In this document: positions 26,944 through 38,737 of the stretch, piece after piece
Layout of the letters: every line of letters begins with the position of its first letter
Numbering within the stretch: the stretch's first letter is position 1
Assembly: GCA_905250125.1 (NCBI GenBank)
Contig: CAJNOL010000013.1
Location: forward strand, 409,299-473,298
Direction: 5' to 3'
DNA: 64,000 bases
Source: Rotaria sordida
Taxonomy: Eukaryota > Rotifera > Eurotatoria > Philodinida > Philodinidae
Made by a program: the position numbers and the translations under genes
The notes under the pieces: generated by a model
Told to the model about the DNA's origin: nothing
The model's database searches: none
Seen by the model: only the letters and a program-made list of their open reading frames with translations

Positions 26944-27639
26944 TTAAGGGCGCCCCCTACAAAATGTCAATATTGGTCAAATTTTTCGATTTTGTGGTTT
27001 ATAGCTCGTTAGATAGAGCTAAGTGTCTACTTTCGAATGCACTATAGTTTATTGATTTTATGATGAGATTTAAGGATATTGTACCAGCTTTTCTGAATCT
27101 CTCATAGGAGAAAATAAGGTTTTTTCTCAAAATAGAATTTTTGAATTTTACGTTTCCGTGCGTCCCAGATTTCTTCGCCATTTTAAACGCTAGAAAATTC
27201 GGACTGGTTCTAAAATGTAGCCAAGATGTGGCGTTAAAACTTAACAGAGTCGGATTTTTCGATGTCCTCATTAATATTTATAAGAAACTAGTTTTTCTGG
27301 ATCTACTCACATCAGCTGTTTCATATTTCATCAGAGACATTTTCTAAAAATAGAAGCTAGGAGGGAATCAAAAAATTGGGCCCTGTTAAGTTGTAGCGTC
27401 ACGTCTTGGCTACATTTTAGAACCAGTCCGAATTTTCTAGTATTCGAAATGGCGGAGAAATTTGAGGCGTACGGACACCTAAATTTTGACTTATAACCTT
27501 ATGGTAACTCTTCGTAGACTCAATGTACCGAGCTGAAATTTTTACTGTTAGATGTCTAGCTCGAGATACACTTCCACTGAAAATGTCATGATAATTGGAT
27601 GCTCGAAAAGAAAATTTCCTTTTAGAGGGAGTCCCTTAA
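26944..27639. mobile_element. Foldback/MITE element of about 700 bp
   Basis: Ends are inverted: TTAAGGGCGCCCCCTA at the left against TTTAAGGGACTCCCTCTA read from the right. Inside, GAAAATTCGGACTGGTTCTA (27191-27210) is the reverse complement of the stretch around 27417-27437, and the arms extend through most of the element around a centre near 27310. No transposase ORF, so non-autonomous. A clear target-site duplication was not identified. Confidence 0.75.
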
Positions 27640-28941
27640 ATAATACATGTGAAGAAGAGTATTGAACACATTGTATTAATAGATGATAGACTACAAGGAC
27701 ACAATTAGAACATATTGAATAAATGAATGCTACACCATTTGAACTTAATTATGTCATTCTAATTAGTCTGTAAATATATTCAATATAAAACATTATAAAA
27801 TATATTTCTAACGAGTAGACAGAATTCACCATCCGTGTTTTTGTTCAATATTAATCGTATGAAAATTTCATGAATTGTCTTTCCTTCTTCATATGGCTTA
27901 CTGTACTCCCAGGTAGTCTCTCTTTTGGCAATTGTGATCGCACTGTGACCCGTAATTGCATCGCATTTCAGTGAAAACTGCGACAAACTACGATGCAGTT
28001 ACACGTAGTTACGAAAAAAAATCGTAATTACGCTTGTTAGTTGGAAAAAAATTGCAGTTATGCGCAACTGTAATTTTTTCATCATAACTACGCATAACTG
28101 TGTCACCGTTCGATCGTAATCGAACACATGGGCCTTATCCTTTCTTCACAGATTTTTACAACGTGAGAGTCTTAAACATTTCTATTATACGTCGCTTAAA
28201 CGTGTTTATCGGTGTCGTTTTTTAAAAGACACGTTTTTCTTGTCTGTTATGGAGAACGATCATTTGACGATATATACTATAAATATTGCAAGGTTCCCAT
28301 AAAATTACGAGATGGTTACTTGCTCGTAGAACAGCTTTCCTTCACTGCACATAGATCTCAATGGAAGGAACAAGAGACAAAAATTCATTGCATACGTAGA
28401 TCTATATGATTTCTTTTTCATTTTTATATCTTGAATTTAGCAACAGGGTGGATGTCATCACATGAAATAAAAGATTCTGACGGAGTTGAATAAAAACCAT
28501 CTTGAAAGCTTCATATTGTTCCTGAAGACTTTCTAGCATGATATTAGTGTAATCCGTTCGTCTATTCTTTTTGTTCTCTACTTTTCTTTTCGCTTTTTTT
28601 CGTTTCTCTTCCTTTTTTTTATTCTCTTTCTCTTTCTGTCTTTTTTCCTTTCGTTTTTCTTCTGGTATATTTTTGATCTTTTGGATTCTGTATTCTCGAC
28701 GTCCCTTTAGGGTTTTTAAAGGCAATAAATATAAAAATTTCATGAACTGAAACCATTGAAATAAATAGTATGTTGCTACGTTTTACCTAAACAATGATCA
28801 AAATTCTGGTCAAAACAATGATCACCTGAAGATATATGGTAAAATCCAAAACTATTTTACAATACAACATAAAATTTAATCATACAAAAATGTACATTTT
28901 CCTGGGTTAAAAGACAGAAAGAATACACTAAATGCTAATAT
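27640..28941. other. Intergenic stretch with CGTAGTTACG-type short repeats
   Basis: Around 27935-28110 a motif like GTAGTTACG or GTAATTACG recurs several times in both orientations. A lysine/glutamate-rich open frame at 28402-28743 on the minus strand is low-complexity and not credited. Otherwise empty. Confidence 0.45.
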
Positions 28942-29946
28942 TTACACTTTAACATTAATAATATATTTTTGTGAAGCATCTTGTGCAAAGTTTAGAATTT
29001 GAAATGAAACACCAGCTGGTATCAAAACTTCTTTTTCATTCGGATAATTTGATATATAAGCAATATCATAAGCACGTGGTGAACTAAGTTTAACATCAGT
29101 TATTTCAATAATAAACAGAGTATTTCCAAATATTTCAGCCATTTGACGATCCTTACTAGTTGATGTATATGCTGGCCAAGTTTTCCATTCACCTATATTT
29201 CGTTTGTGTGCTTCAATCTCAGTATAGGTTAATTGTACACCTCTATAAACTGTACCGATATAATCTTTTGAAAGACGAGAATAATTACGCATAAGATAAC
29301 ATAATGGACCAAGTGTTTCTAATTTTGAACAATCATGTTCTCGTAATGCTTTATTTAGAACAAAATATAGAAAGCTATCTTTTGTGTAGAAATGAATACA
29401 TAGTTCAGCTATTTCAATACGAGATTTTTTTGAATATTGACGAAGTTTTTCAGCCATATATCTTGCTTCCATATGACTATGGCTATCATGTAAAGTAGCT
29501 TCTTTTATAATACCTTCGGCACATTTCTCAATACATTTAGGAAAATGTACAAAAGCTTGTTTACCAGAAGAAGAATGTAGCCAAGCTATTAAAAATGGAC
29601 ACCAAGCATCAAATTTACCATAAGAAGAAGATGATGATGATGTTATTGAAATCGTTGAACCAAAACGATTTTCACGTAAACATTCTATACGATTAGAAAT
29701 TGTTTCACGCTTAACAGGTCGTTGTTTTGTTTCATCATTTAGATTTATTTGAATAAAATGTTTAAAATCAATTCGATATCGATCTAATATTACATGTGAT
29801 TTTTTTTCTTGATAGGCTTCTTCAATAAGATCTATTTCAAGATCTCGATATTTAGTCCATTGCTTTAGATTCGCATCAATGGTTGATATGTTTGGCCAAG
29901 GATTCAATTCCGATTGATAATACCAGGCAATAGTTCCACTATTCAT
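28942..29946 (-). CDS. WWE domain plus NAD(+):protein-arginine ADP-ribosyltransferase (ART)
   Basis: A single open exon of 334 codons. Residues about 5-85 resemble a WWE domain (AWYYQ, LKQW, RYRIDF), a module known to bind ADP-ribose units. A Ser-rich linker (102-108) leads to an arginine-type ART fold with its triad visible: Arg235 in YRGVQL, the STS motif at 262-264, and EKE at 304-306 with Glu306 as predicted catalytic residue; the ExE pattern predicts arginine mono-ADP-ribosylation. There is no signal peptide, so the protein is likely intracellular, unlike the secreted or GPI-anchored vertebrate ARTs. The ATG at 29946 begins the WWE sequence directly. This architecture is known from bdelloid genomes in many copies. 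The nearest genes are distant and unrelated. Partners and target are unknown. Confidence 0.85.
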   Translation of the reverse strand: MNSGTIAWYYQSELNPWPNISTIDANLKQWTKYRDLEIDLIEEAYQEKKSHVILDRYRIDFKHFIQINLNDETKQRPVKRETISNRIECLRENRFGSTISITSSSSSSYGKFDAWCPFLIAWLHSSSGKQAFVHFPKCIEKCAEGIIKEATLHDSHSHMEARYMAEKLRQYSKKSRIEIAELCIHFYTKDSFLYFVLNKALREHDCSKLETLGPLCYLMRNYSRLSKDYIGTVYRGVQLTYTEIEAHKRNIGEWKTWPAYTSTSKDRQMAEIFGNTLFIIEITDVKLSSPRAYDIAYISNYPNEKEVLIPAGVSFQILNFAQDASQKYIINVKV

Positions 29947-30427
29947 TTTCTCATGAATGATATTAGAGTATCTATCTTATTATTCCTTCTCCATGTTCGT
30001 TGTCCTTTTGCATCCATGAATATCCACCAAAATATAAAAAATATTGCGATAAGAGAGAGAAATAAAGGAAGCAAAGAATGTTAACCCTTTCAGTCCCATA
30101 TTATTTCTGCTGAATTCCATTCAAGTAGACTGTTAGATTAGTTCATTTTACACACAAATACATGAATGATTATATATCTCCTTTATAGATAGTTGAAGCG
30201 AATTCTAGAACACTCTGTATAACTTCCTTCCGAGAGATTACGTACTAATTTTTTAAAATTATGTTATGAAAAATAATTATAAAACAGGTGTAGCTTTTTT
30301 TATACTATGGGGCTTCAAGGGTTAACAGAATCAACAGATCTCGATACGAATAGAATGTGTGTTTACATATGAAATGTGAGTCTGTAATAGATGGTTTTCA
30401 TATAATTTTACTTCCTGTTTTGTCTTG
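29947..30427. other. Intergenic stretch upstream of WWE-ART
   Basis: AT-rich with no supported gene; presumably includes the promoter of the minus-strand ART gene. Confidence 0.4.
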
Positions 30428-30844
30428 TAAACCCCTCCCCATATTAGAAGCCCCCCTGGACTTCTAAAGTATCCAGCATACAAATTTTTTGGAGGGGGCT
30501 TCTATTATGTCCTATGATTTTTCGAAGGTTTTAGGTACTAAAGTTTTTCAAAAGCCTTAATAGGATTTTCAGGGTTTTTTACAGATTTTTGAGGGATTTG
30601 AAGGAGTTTTTGAGATTTTAATACGGTTAACTAAGAATTTAACGCATTTTTACCTTAAAATTTTGTAATTTTTTAAGTTTTGCTGTGAAAATACTAAAAA
30701 ATGTTTTCAAAAAACTCTCAAAAAGTTTTTAAAATAAGGGGGCTTCTAATATGTCTGGCATATCGAATCCTCCAGAGGGGGCTTCTAATACGGGGGGGGG
30801 GGGCTTCTAATATGGGATGGGCTTCTATTATGGGGAGGGGTTTA
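30428..30844. mobile_element. Compact terminal-inverted-repeat element with GAAGCCCCC subterminal motifs
   Basis: The left end TAAACCCCTCCCCATATTAG is mirrored at the right end (read inward TAAACCCCTCCCCATAATAG). The motif TAGAAGCCCCC or its complement recurs at least five times near the two ends, including the G13 run at 30792-30804. Ends in TA on both sides, compatible with a TA target duplication. No ORF, so non-autonomous. Confidence 0.75.
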
Positions 30845-30934
30845 TGTTTTTCTTCCTACTTATGTTTGACAAACGAATGGTTCTTGAAGCATATGAAGTG
30901 AGTAAAGCAAACGAATTATATAACAACCAATAGA

Positions 30935-31204
30935 ATGAATACATGTAGCTTTACTTTTAATAGTTTACGTACAAAATTACCATGTCATGTATTTGGTGTT
31001 GAACGTACATGGGAATATTTGAAACAAGAATTCGATCGGCATAGTGATGGTTTACCCGATGCAAAATATTATGAAACAATGGGACCTGGACCTCAATTGT
31101 TTGCTGTCATTGGTAATACAGTTTATTATCATGATGATGAGAAATGGTTTCCATATATCAGTGCTACTAATATTATATACAGCATAATGAATATCGATGA
31201 TTGA
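30935..31204 (+). CDS. Small unrecognised protein (89 aa)
   Basis: An open frame with good local codon composition and balanced amino acids (GVERTWEYLKQEFDRHSDGL, then GPGPQLFAVIGNTVYYHDDE). A splice-acceptor-like CCAATAG ends two bases before the ATG, as seen before other starts in this window, and AATAAA-like signals follow at about 31258 and 31280. There is no signal peptide or membrane segment, and no domain was recognised. It could instead be the last exon of a larger gene whose upstream exons lie beyond the inverted-repeat element at 30428-30844. Expression is unproven. Confidence 0.45.
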   Translation: MNTCSFTFNSLRTKLPCHVFGVERTWEYLKQEFDRHSDGLPDAKYYETMGPGPQLFAVIGNTVYYHDDEKWFPYISATNIIYSIMNIDD

Positions 31205-33874
31205 TACATGAACAGTACCTTAATGGGCTAATGTAATATTTATAATGAATCAGGAAAATAAAATCTTCTATTATATTAATAAAATAATAAAATATTAGTT
31301 TTTTTACGTATCAAAAAGCGTTATTTACATTAAATCGATAAAAATTAATTTAAAAGTTCGTTACTTCTGATCTTTGTTAATAAATACTAAATCGTTCACA
31401 AAATATTGTAGAAAATCACGAGATTTCTGTAAAGAAAATTTCTAAATTTTTTAAATTAGTTCTAAAATCTATATTAAAAAAATGTCACGTGCTTTTCAAA
31501 AGCTATCTTTACAGACAATACATTTTTCCACAAAGTATTCTGCTTATTATGTCACACACGAGACAAAACAAAATAAGTAAATATTAACACAAGAACTTCT
31601 ATTTACTTGGACACATAATTTTGAGTGGTATGGATTGAAACAGTAGAGTATAATTTTATATGCAAGAGTGAAACAAATTCCGAAAAGTATTTATTTAGAA
31701 TTCAGAATCAAACCATGAAGCATTGTAGAGGAAAATCTCGACAGCATGGTTCTCGATTAGAGGAAGCTTTTCCGTCCACAAATTTTCGAATTTTTTACAG
31801 CTTCATTGTAACTTTGGATAGAAACCGAATTTTTAAAACATCATTTGCTTTTCTCTGGCAGAAAGTGAAAATAAAAATAAGCAGACTATGTGGTTGCGAG
31901 GTGAATAGGATTGGAGCAGATCCCGGGGAGAGATAGCCTTGTGATAGATCACGTGTTGTAGGAAGAACCAGACACGCTTGATTTCGTTCTTCTCCCTCCT
32001 TCGATCAGCTCTTTTAGCAGTGCGAGGATGGAAGCACAATTCTGGAAGAATTTTTCAACCTTCTGGCGAATTTTTCAACCCTTCTCATCCATAAAAAATA
32101 TCGACAACTCTGTTCGAGAGTATCAATAACTGAAATATTTTTTCTACAGTGTATTTCGTGAATGTCTCGATTTATTCAAGGTGTTATTTTAACATTTATC
32201 ATTTCGGTTGAAATTTATATGATGGTTAATTGTTTCATATCCTCAGGAAATTTATCAACATGTGTATTATTTTCTTTCTATTGCAAGTATTGAACAGTAA
32301 CCATTCAAATAGTGTTCTTGCAAAATCCTGTGTTAATTATATGTTCAATTTTTTTTAATAAAAATTATCACATCTGAATTTCAAACAAAGTTATGATTCA
32401 TTATCTGTAATTGAAAAAAAACGAAGGACAGTTTGTGATTAAAACGTTATTTATTAGAAGAAAATATCTTCCTCTGTAATATGAGTTAATTTTATATTCA
32501 ACTTATATATTTTTTTTCTTCAACTGCACAAACATGTTATTAAGGATATGATTAGGTAACGATAATGATTAAGATTGTTCATGCATTTTTTAAAAACGTA
32601 TCTAAATCTCAGTTAATCATCTCATTAAACTGATACTTTCAATGCATATGTTACAAAAGGAAATTACAACGGATATAAACATTACACGTTTTTTTCTTTC
32701 ATTGCAAGGATAAAAAGGAAAATGATATGTTCGTCAATCTGCCCTTTTCTTGTACATCTTGATGTTCATCTTGTCTAGATTGGTATTAAAGATAGGAAAA
32801 TTACACTAAACTCAATTTTTATTCTACTTTTAGGTAGAGTACTTCATGGAAAAAAATTGTCATATCTAATTATGTTCTATCAATATAAGAAGCTTCTTTA
32901 AAAAAAAAAGAAATCTTTTGCTTCTGTTATCTATATAAAACTTTTCGGTTCTTCTCTAGAATGATGACATGCTACACAGTAATTGATCTAATTGACAGGA
33001 CACATTAAAAAGTGTAGGTGCCACGATGTAACTGATCTGTAGAAGCACCAAATTTTCAATTAAAGGGAGGGCTTCAAATAGAAGGAACGCCTCAAATTGT
33101 AAAATGAGTGACGTAAGAATGAGTTGATCATTCTGTTCTTTTGCTTTTTTAAATTGCTTATGTATATTGAAAAAGACCAGCTGGATGTTGAATTCATCTT
33201 TCTTGTATTCTTTTTTCTGTACCAAGCACCAAATGTCATTTGGGAATGATTACATATTCGAGTTTTTTATATGTGTCCAAAAAATAATATTAATAATAAC
33301 CCAAGATGTGACAATAGGAAGATGCTCTTTTTCTCGGACACATTGTTCTATCTCTGACCCTGAAAATTACTCTCTTCTTCTCTTTTTCTACCTATATGAA
33401 CTTGCAGTTGTAAGGCTGTATGTTTCCACAAGAGATGATCGATAAGAATTGTAAGGTCAAATAATTCTAATCATATGCTATATCATCCGATAACCAGTCG
33501 AATGAACGGCAACACATTCAGAATTTTATTCATATTGTTTTGTTAATTGCTATTTCTCTCGTCAACGGTCATCAAAACGAAAGAGAACGAGAAAATTTCT
33601 ACTCGTGTTCATGATTATAATTAATGAGAACGTTGATAAAGAAGGAGAAGAAGAAAAGAAAACGAAAAGAAAGGAAAGAAAGAGAGTGAATAAGAGAATT
33701 CTCGTTCTTTCTCATTTTTAGAAGAGATCACTATTTGACAATCCAAACAGATTGACTAAATACAATGATTACTTGCTGATCAAGTATATACTTCTATATT
33801 CAATATGCATTCTGCCCTCAGGTTTCATTTTATTTTTAAAATAATATTAAAAAAAAAAACTATTCTCAATTTAG
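31205..33874. other. Intergenic stretch before fascin
   Basis: AT-rich; open frames at 31625-31936, 32956-33225 and 33167-33445 overlap or lack protein-like composition. The missing first exon(s) of the fascin gene should lie in the distal part but could not be identified. Confidence 0.45.
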
Positions 33875-35828
33875 ACCAAAACCATCTGCTAAAATTCCTC
33901 CATCATTAATTCCACCAACGGTAACTCATATAAAAAAACCATCTATTAGTCAAAATGGACATCATGAAAAAGCAATAGTGAATGTCAAACAACATCATGA
34001 AAAAGCAATAACTAATGGTAAACAATCTCATTCAAAAGTAACATTAAATGAAAATGGTCATAATCATGAACATACAAAATCAAATAATTTAATATCAGAA
34101 AAATGTACATGGTCATTAGGTTTAATTAATTCAAAAGGAAAATATTTAACAGCTGAAACTTTTGGTTGTAAAATAAATGCTAGTAAGTTATATTTTAAAA
34201 TCTTTATTATTTTCTTTTTCCTAATCTAAATATTCTAGCTGGTACATGTTTAAAAAAGAAACAAACATGGACAATTATTTATAACATTCCAAATGATTGT
34301 GTTTATCTACAATCTTCACTTAATCATTATTTATCAACAGATAAATATGGTCGTTTAAAATGTGATGGACATGATATGGTTGATGATTGTCGTTTTCAAC
34401 TTGAATATAATCAAAATGGTCAATGGGGATTTAAATCCTTAACTTATGGCATGTATTTAGGTGGAGATGTTGATCAACTTCATTGTTTTAGTAAAACACC
34501 TGAATGGTGGTCACCACATTTAGCTCTTTATCCACAAGTAAACCAAAAAAAAAAAAAAAAACTTAATTTTTTTCCTCCTATAAAAAATTTCTTAACTAAA
34601 ATTTAGATTAATCTAAAACATGCTCTACGTAAACGTTATGCAAAATTAAATGATGATGAAATACATATTGATGATATTATTCCATGGGGTAGTGAAGCTA
34701 TTCTTACAGTTGAATATTTTGATGGACAATATTGTATTCGTTCATGTAATGGATATTATTTTCATAAAGATGGAAAACTTATAACAAAAAAAACTCATGA
34801 TACATTATTTACAATTGAACTTTTTAAAGGATATTTAACATTTAAAGATTGTAATCATTGTTATTTAACAGCTATTGGTCCATTAGGTATAATGACAACA
34901 CGAAATAAAATCGCTGGTAAAGATGAACAATTTTTATTAGAAGAAAGTAAACAACAAATATGTTTAATTGCACCAAATGGAAAACATGTTTCAATAAAAC
35001 AAGGTGTTGATTTATCAGCAAATCAATGTGAAAAAGATAATAGTAGTATATTTCAACTTGAATATGATGAACATCTTGAACTTTATCATATTCGTACTTA
35101 TAATAATAAATATTGGAAACTTGAAGGTCATGGTGTACAAGCAACAGCAGATAAACGGTAAGATTAAAATTTTGAAAATAAAACTATGTTTTTTTTATTT
35201 ATTATTGCCAAAAAAAAAATTAATTTAGTTCAATAGAAACTGGATTTTATATACAATCAACAGGTAATGGACATGTTACATTTCAAGCATCAAATGGTAA
35301 ATATATTATTCCACATGCAACTGGACATATGCGAGCTATTGGTGAACAATTAAATTCAATGGAAAGTTATTTTTTATTAAAATTTATTAATCGACCATTT
35401 TGTGTATTTAAATGTGATTTTGGTTATGTTGGTTATAGAAATAAACAATCTCGTATACTTGAATGTAATAAATCTATGTTTACATTATTTACACTTGAAG
35501 AACCAATTGGCGAAATAAATAATGATGGAGTTGTTTATCTTAAAGGTTTTTGAAAAGAAAAAAAAAACTTTTTTTTTTTTTATAAAATAAGAATTCTTTT
35601 TTTTTCCTTTTTCAATTAGGATCAGATGGAATGTATTGGGAAATATTAAGTGATTTAAGTATAAGTGTTAGTGGACGTGAACCAACAAAATTTATTTTAG
35701 AATTATGTCCTGCATATTCAAGAATTGTTATAAAAGCATCAAATGGAATGTATTTACATGCTGAACAAAATGGAATTATACAAGCGTCATGTGAACAGAG
35801 TCGACATGCAATACAATGGGAATTTTAG
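33875..35828 (+). CDS. FSCN: Fascin-family actin-bundling protein (first exon not found)
   Basis: Five exons join in frame: 33875-34182, 34239-34537, 34607-35157, 35229-35545 and 35620-35828, giving about 560 residues and ending AIQWEF. The product lines up along its length with fascin: GLINSKGKYLTAETFG, CLKKKQTWTI, KRYAKL, IPWG, GKDEQFLLEES, QGVDLSANQCE, YWKLEGHGVQATA, FINRPFCVF and a final SNGMYLHAE repeat, together four beta-trefoil domains. Fascins cross-link actin filaments into stiff parallel bundles in filopodia and similar protrusions. A polar His/Lys-rich leader of about 80 residues precedes the first trefoil, with a repeated HHEKAI unit; human fascin lacks such an extension. The first visible exon starts with a phase-1 base and has no ATG before the fascin core, so at least one upstream exon is missing from this model. 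Confidence 0.92.
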
Positions 35829-38347
35829 AAAGAAATTTTTGTTTTTTTTATTGTCAACGCAATTAATTGTCTATTATGATCCTCAAGTCAATAGTTCGTT
35901 GTCGAATGTGTCTATGTGTATCTATGTATGAAAAAAAAATAGATGTACTATATAATTTGTTTGCGTATGTATCATCATTTGAGATCGAGAGATGACTTTT
36001 TATTGACATTGTTTTCTTCGTTTGGTTGAGTATCTGTCTAATACGCTTTTTATTTAAATAAAAATAATGTTGTTTTACTGTGAAATTATTCAGCATTGTA
36101 GTAGTTTTCGATTATATATACATAATATATAAAATAACAAAGTTAAATATTGTCTCTGATATATGACAACAAAAAAAGAAAATGTATTGATTTAATTTGA
36201 GACCAAGTGATTCGATATGGGTAGATTTATAAATAAGAAAATAGATAGATAAATTTGATATCTTTATGCATGGATTGATATAAATTGTATTGATTTCAAA
36301 TAGAAGATATTTTATTGACAGAAAGCTTTAAACATAGGCTATGGTTTCAATGAAAGAAATCTATTCTATTAATAGACAATGCTTATATGATTATCTTTGA
36401 TTGTAAGTATTAGAAAAATAACACTATGGTAAAAGAGATTTTGTGAAACTCACACATATATATATATTCAAAGAAAATAATGAGTGTAAGTTTAAATCAA
36501 GATAGATGTGCTGAATGGTATTAACAACAAGACTTAGACTGTTCTGAAACATTTCAAAACCTTGCTCGAAATTGGAACGACTGAAATATATCTGTGCTCA
36601 GTTTTTGATCTTTGTGCAGATAAAAATTTATATTGAAGATGTCAAGGATGATGGATAGTGATGCATGGATTTGCTGTAATCATCATATGATCAAAATAAA
36701 AAGCGTAAATGGATCAAGTTATAACTTTGAGAAAAATGTTCAATTTGTAAACAATTTTTAGACACATTGTTTTTTGCCTTATCTAGTACAATTTCGACTA
36801 CGTACCATCGTTGATCAATGTTTTTCAAAAGACCTATAGCTCGATGCTTGTATTTACTAAACTCAGTATGACTATGAACATGAAAGAAACGTTCGAGTTT
36901 GTTAACTCATACCATTCGAGATGTGTTTTTATTCAGTGTGAAAAGTTCTGGTAGTAGTGATACTTTCCTAGCAATTGATTGTAATCTTGATTTGTTCGTT
37001 TTTATCTAAACGTCGTGAACGTACAAATATTTTGTGCAGTTGAAAACTAATATGATGTAGTAGCCTTTCTTAGTTACCAATTTGTATAATATCCGAAAGC
37101 AAATCGAAAGAAGAAAAACTACCATTTGTACGAATGCTTGTAACTTTTTGTACTCGTGAAAAATGTAAATATTTGTTTTATATGGAATTGAAAAAGCAGA
37201 GATAATTCCTTCTATGGATGTTTCTTCATTTATCAATATCGAAAAAAAAGTAAATACAAATTATTAATCAAAATCAGGCAAGAATCAAAACAGAATATTT
37301 AAAGTAAAAAATACAAACCATTTGCTGATTAGACCGTTCGCAGAAATACAAAACAACTTATGTCAGCCTAAAGTTATTTAAATTATTAAAACAGAATGTT
37401 TTTTTTTTCTGAAGTCGATATTTAACTGAAATATGCTTTAATCAATTATTGCATCAATGAAAGACTAAACGATATTACTCTTTTATTCTTTTGAAATTCA
37501 TGCAAAACAAAAATTCAGCATCTGGAGACTCCGAACACTTGTTTTAATTCTTCGTTTGTATTTACGAAATAAATATTATAGCATCATATAATTCGTGTCG
37601 TTTAAATGGATTCGTTCTGGAGAAGGCAGAAATTTTCTGGATATTGATTTTTGAGAGACATATTTAGAATCTGCTAATACCTCGAGATTCACCATAGGAA
37701 TTTTATGAAGATTGTAAAGAGTTGTATACAATGTCCTTTATTATCATATTCACATGCAACTCTCATCGGCACGAGTAATTACGACTTTCTTGCTACTACA
37801 CTTGCGCTATGAGAGTAGTATGATTCATATTTATACGCGCCTTCAAAATTCTTCAGGGAGTTCCTCGAGACTTGTCAGAGCAATTTTGTCTTTATTATTC
37901 TTTTCTGAAAGTCAGGAACGCACAAAGCACTTATCCGAATGTCAATCAAGAGTTCCTAGAAATTTATTAAGGATTTGGTGTTTTTGCAGGAAATTTACTG
38001 GTGATTCTTCAAGTCGACTAGAACTATCTAATGCATGAAATATATAATATTTATCAATGTAAAATTATGTTAAGATAATCATCATGTGTAACATACATCA
38101 AAAATATCTGTTGTTTTTTATTTTATTTTTTGCAAAATAGTCTAATATCTAACTGTTGCGTTAGTGTGTAGACATATTAGTTTATCGTTAGGTTTTATAT
38201 ATGTGAAAGAGTCGTTTTTATTTGATAAATAAAGAAACTAAAAGTTATTTTCTCTATTCGATATTATTTTATGCGCACGTGGCAAAACTATATAAATCTT
38301 GTTTTTCTTCTTTCTACATCATTGTTTTTATCATTTTAGTAGAGAAT
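35829..38347. other. Intergenic stretch between fascin and cupin
   Basis: AT-rich. The open frame at 37754-38038 is Ser/Arg-rich without recognisable similarity. No gene, RNA or repeat could be supported apart from short A/T tracts. Confidence 0.45.
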
Positions 38348-38737
38348 ATGTCAACAGTTACTAACTTATCAAAGGTTAATATTTATGAAAAAGCTTCACT
38401 ATTTTCTGCTCATTGGACACCAAAAATAATTGGTGAACTTAATGGACAACACGTTAAATTAGCTAAATTATTAGGTGAATTTGGATGGCATTCACATAAA
38501 GATGAAGATGAACTTTTTCTTGTACTTAAAGGACAAGTAATTATTCAACTAAGAAATAATCAGAATGGAGATATTGTTCTTAATGAAGGTGATATGTTTA
38601 TTGTTCCTCGAGGTGTTGAACATAATCCAAAAGCAGAAAATGGTGAATGTACTGTCATGTTATTTGAACCAGCATCAACAATAAATACGGGTGACGAAAG
38701 AAATTCTAAAACACAATTAGAACTTGAACGTGTTTAA
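38348..38737 (+). CDS. Single-domain cupin, prokaryote-like
   Basis: Encodes 129 residues without introns. The fold signature is complete: GWHSHKDEDELFLVLKG gives predicted metal ligands His48, His50 and Glu55, and VPRGVEHNP gives His92. The ending LFEPASTINTGDERN is a hallmark of a small bacterial cupin family with this total length. I chose the ATG at 38348 because homologues start about there and because an AG acceptor with a pyrimidine tract ends 8 bp upstream; the frame is open for 42 more codons upstream, but that part is not cupin-like. Substrate unknown; such proteins bind a metal and may act as dioxygenases, isomerases or sensors. Intronless structure and bacterial resemblance suggest horizontal acquisition, although codon use matches the AT-rich neighbours. 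Confidence 0.85.
   Translation: MSTVTNLSKVNIYEKASLFSAHWTPKIIGELNGQHVKLAKLLGEFGWHSHKDEDELFLVLKGQVIIQLRNNQNGDIVLNEGDMFIVPRGVEHNPKAENGECTVMLFEPASTINTGDERNSKTQLELERV

Noticed and set aside
27780-28409. Two ORFs of 65-68 codons around 27.8-28.4 kb
   Set aside because: Partly composed of short local repeats; no family recognised.
28402-28743. Minus-strand 113-codon ORF rich in Lys and Glu
   Set aside because: Low-complexity purine run on one strand; no supporting splice sites or domain.
31625-33445. Three ORFs of 89-103 codons (31625-31936, 32956-33225, 33167-33445)
   Set aside because: Overlapping or opposite-strand open frames with unremarkable composition; nothing marks them as genes.
34872-35228. 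ORFs on both strands overlapping fascin exon 3
   Set aside because: Shadows of the fascin coding frame.
37754-38038. 94-codon Ser/Arg-rich ORF
   Set aside because: No similarity, no start context and no neighbour that would explain it.
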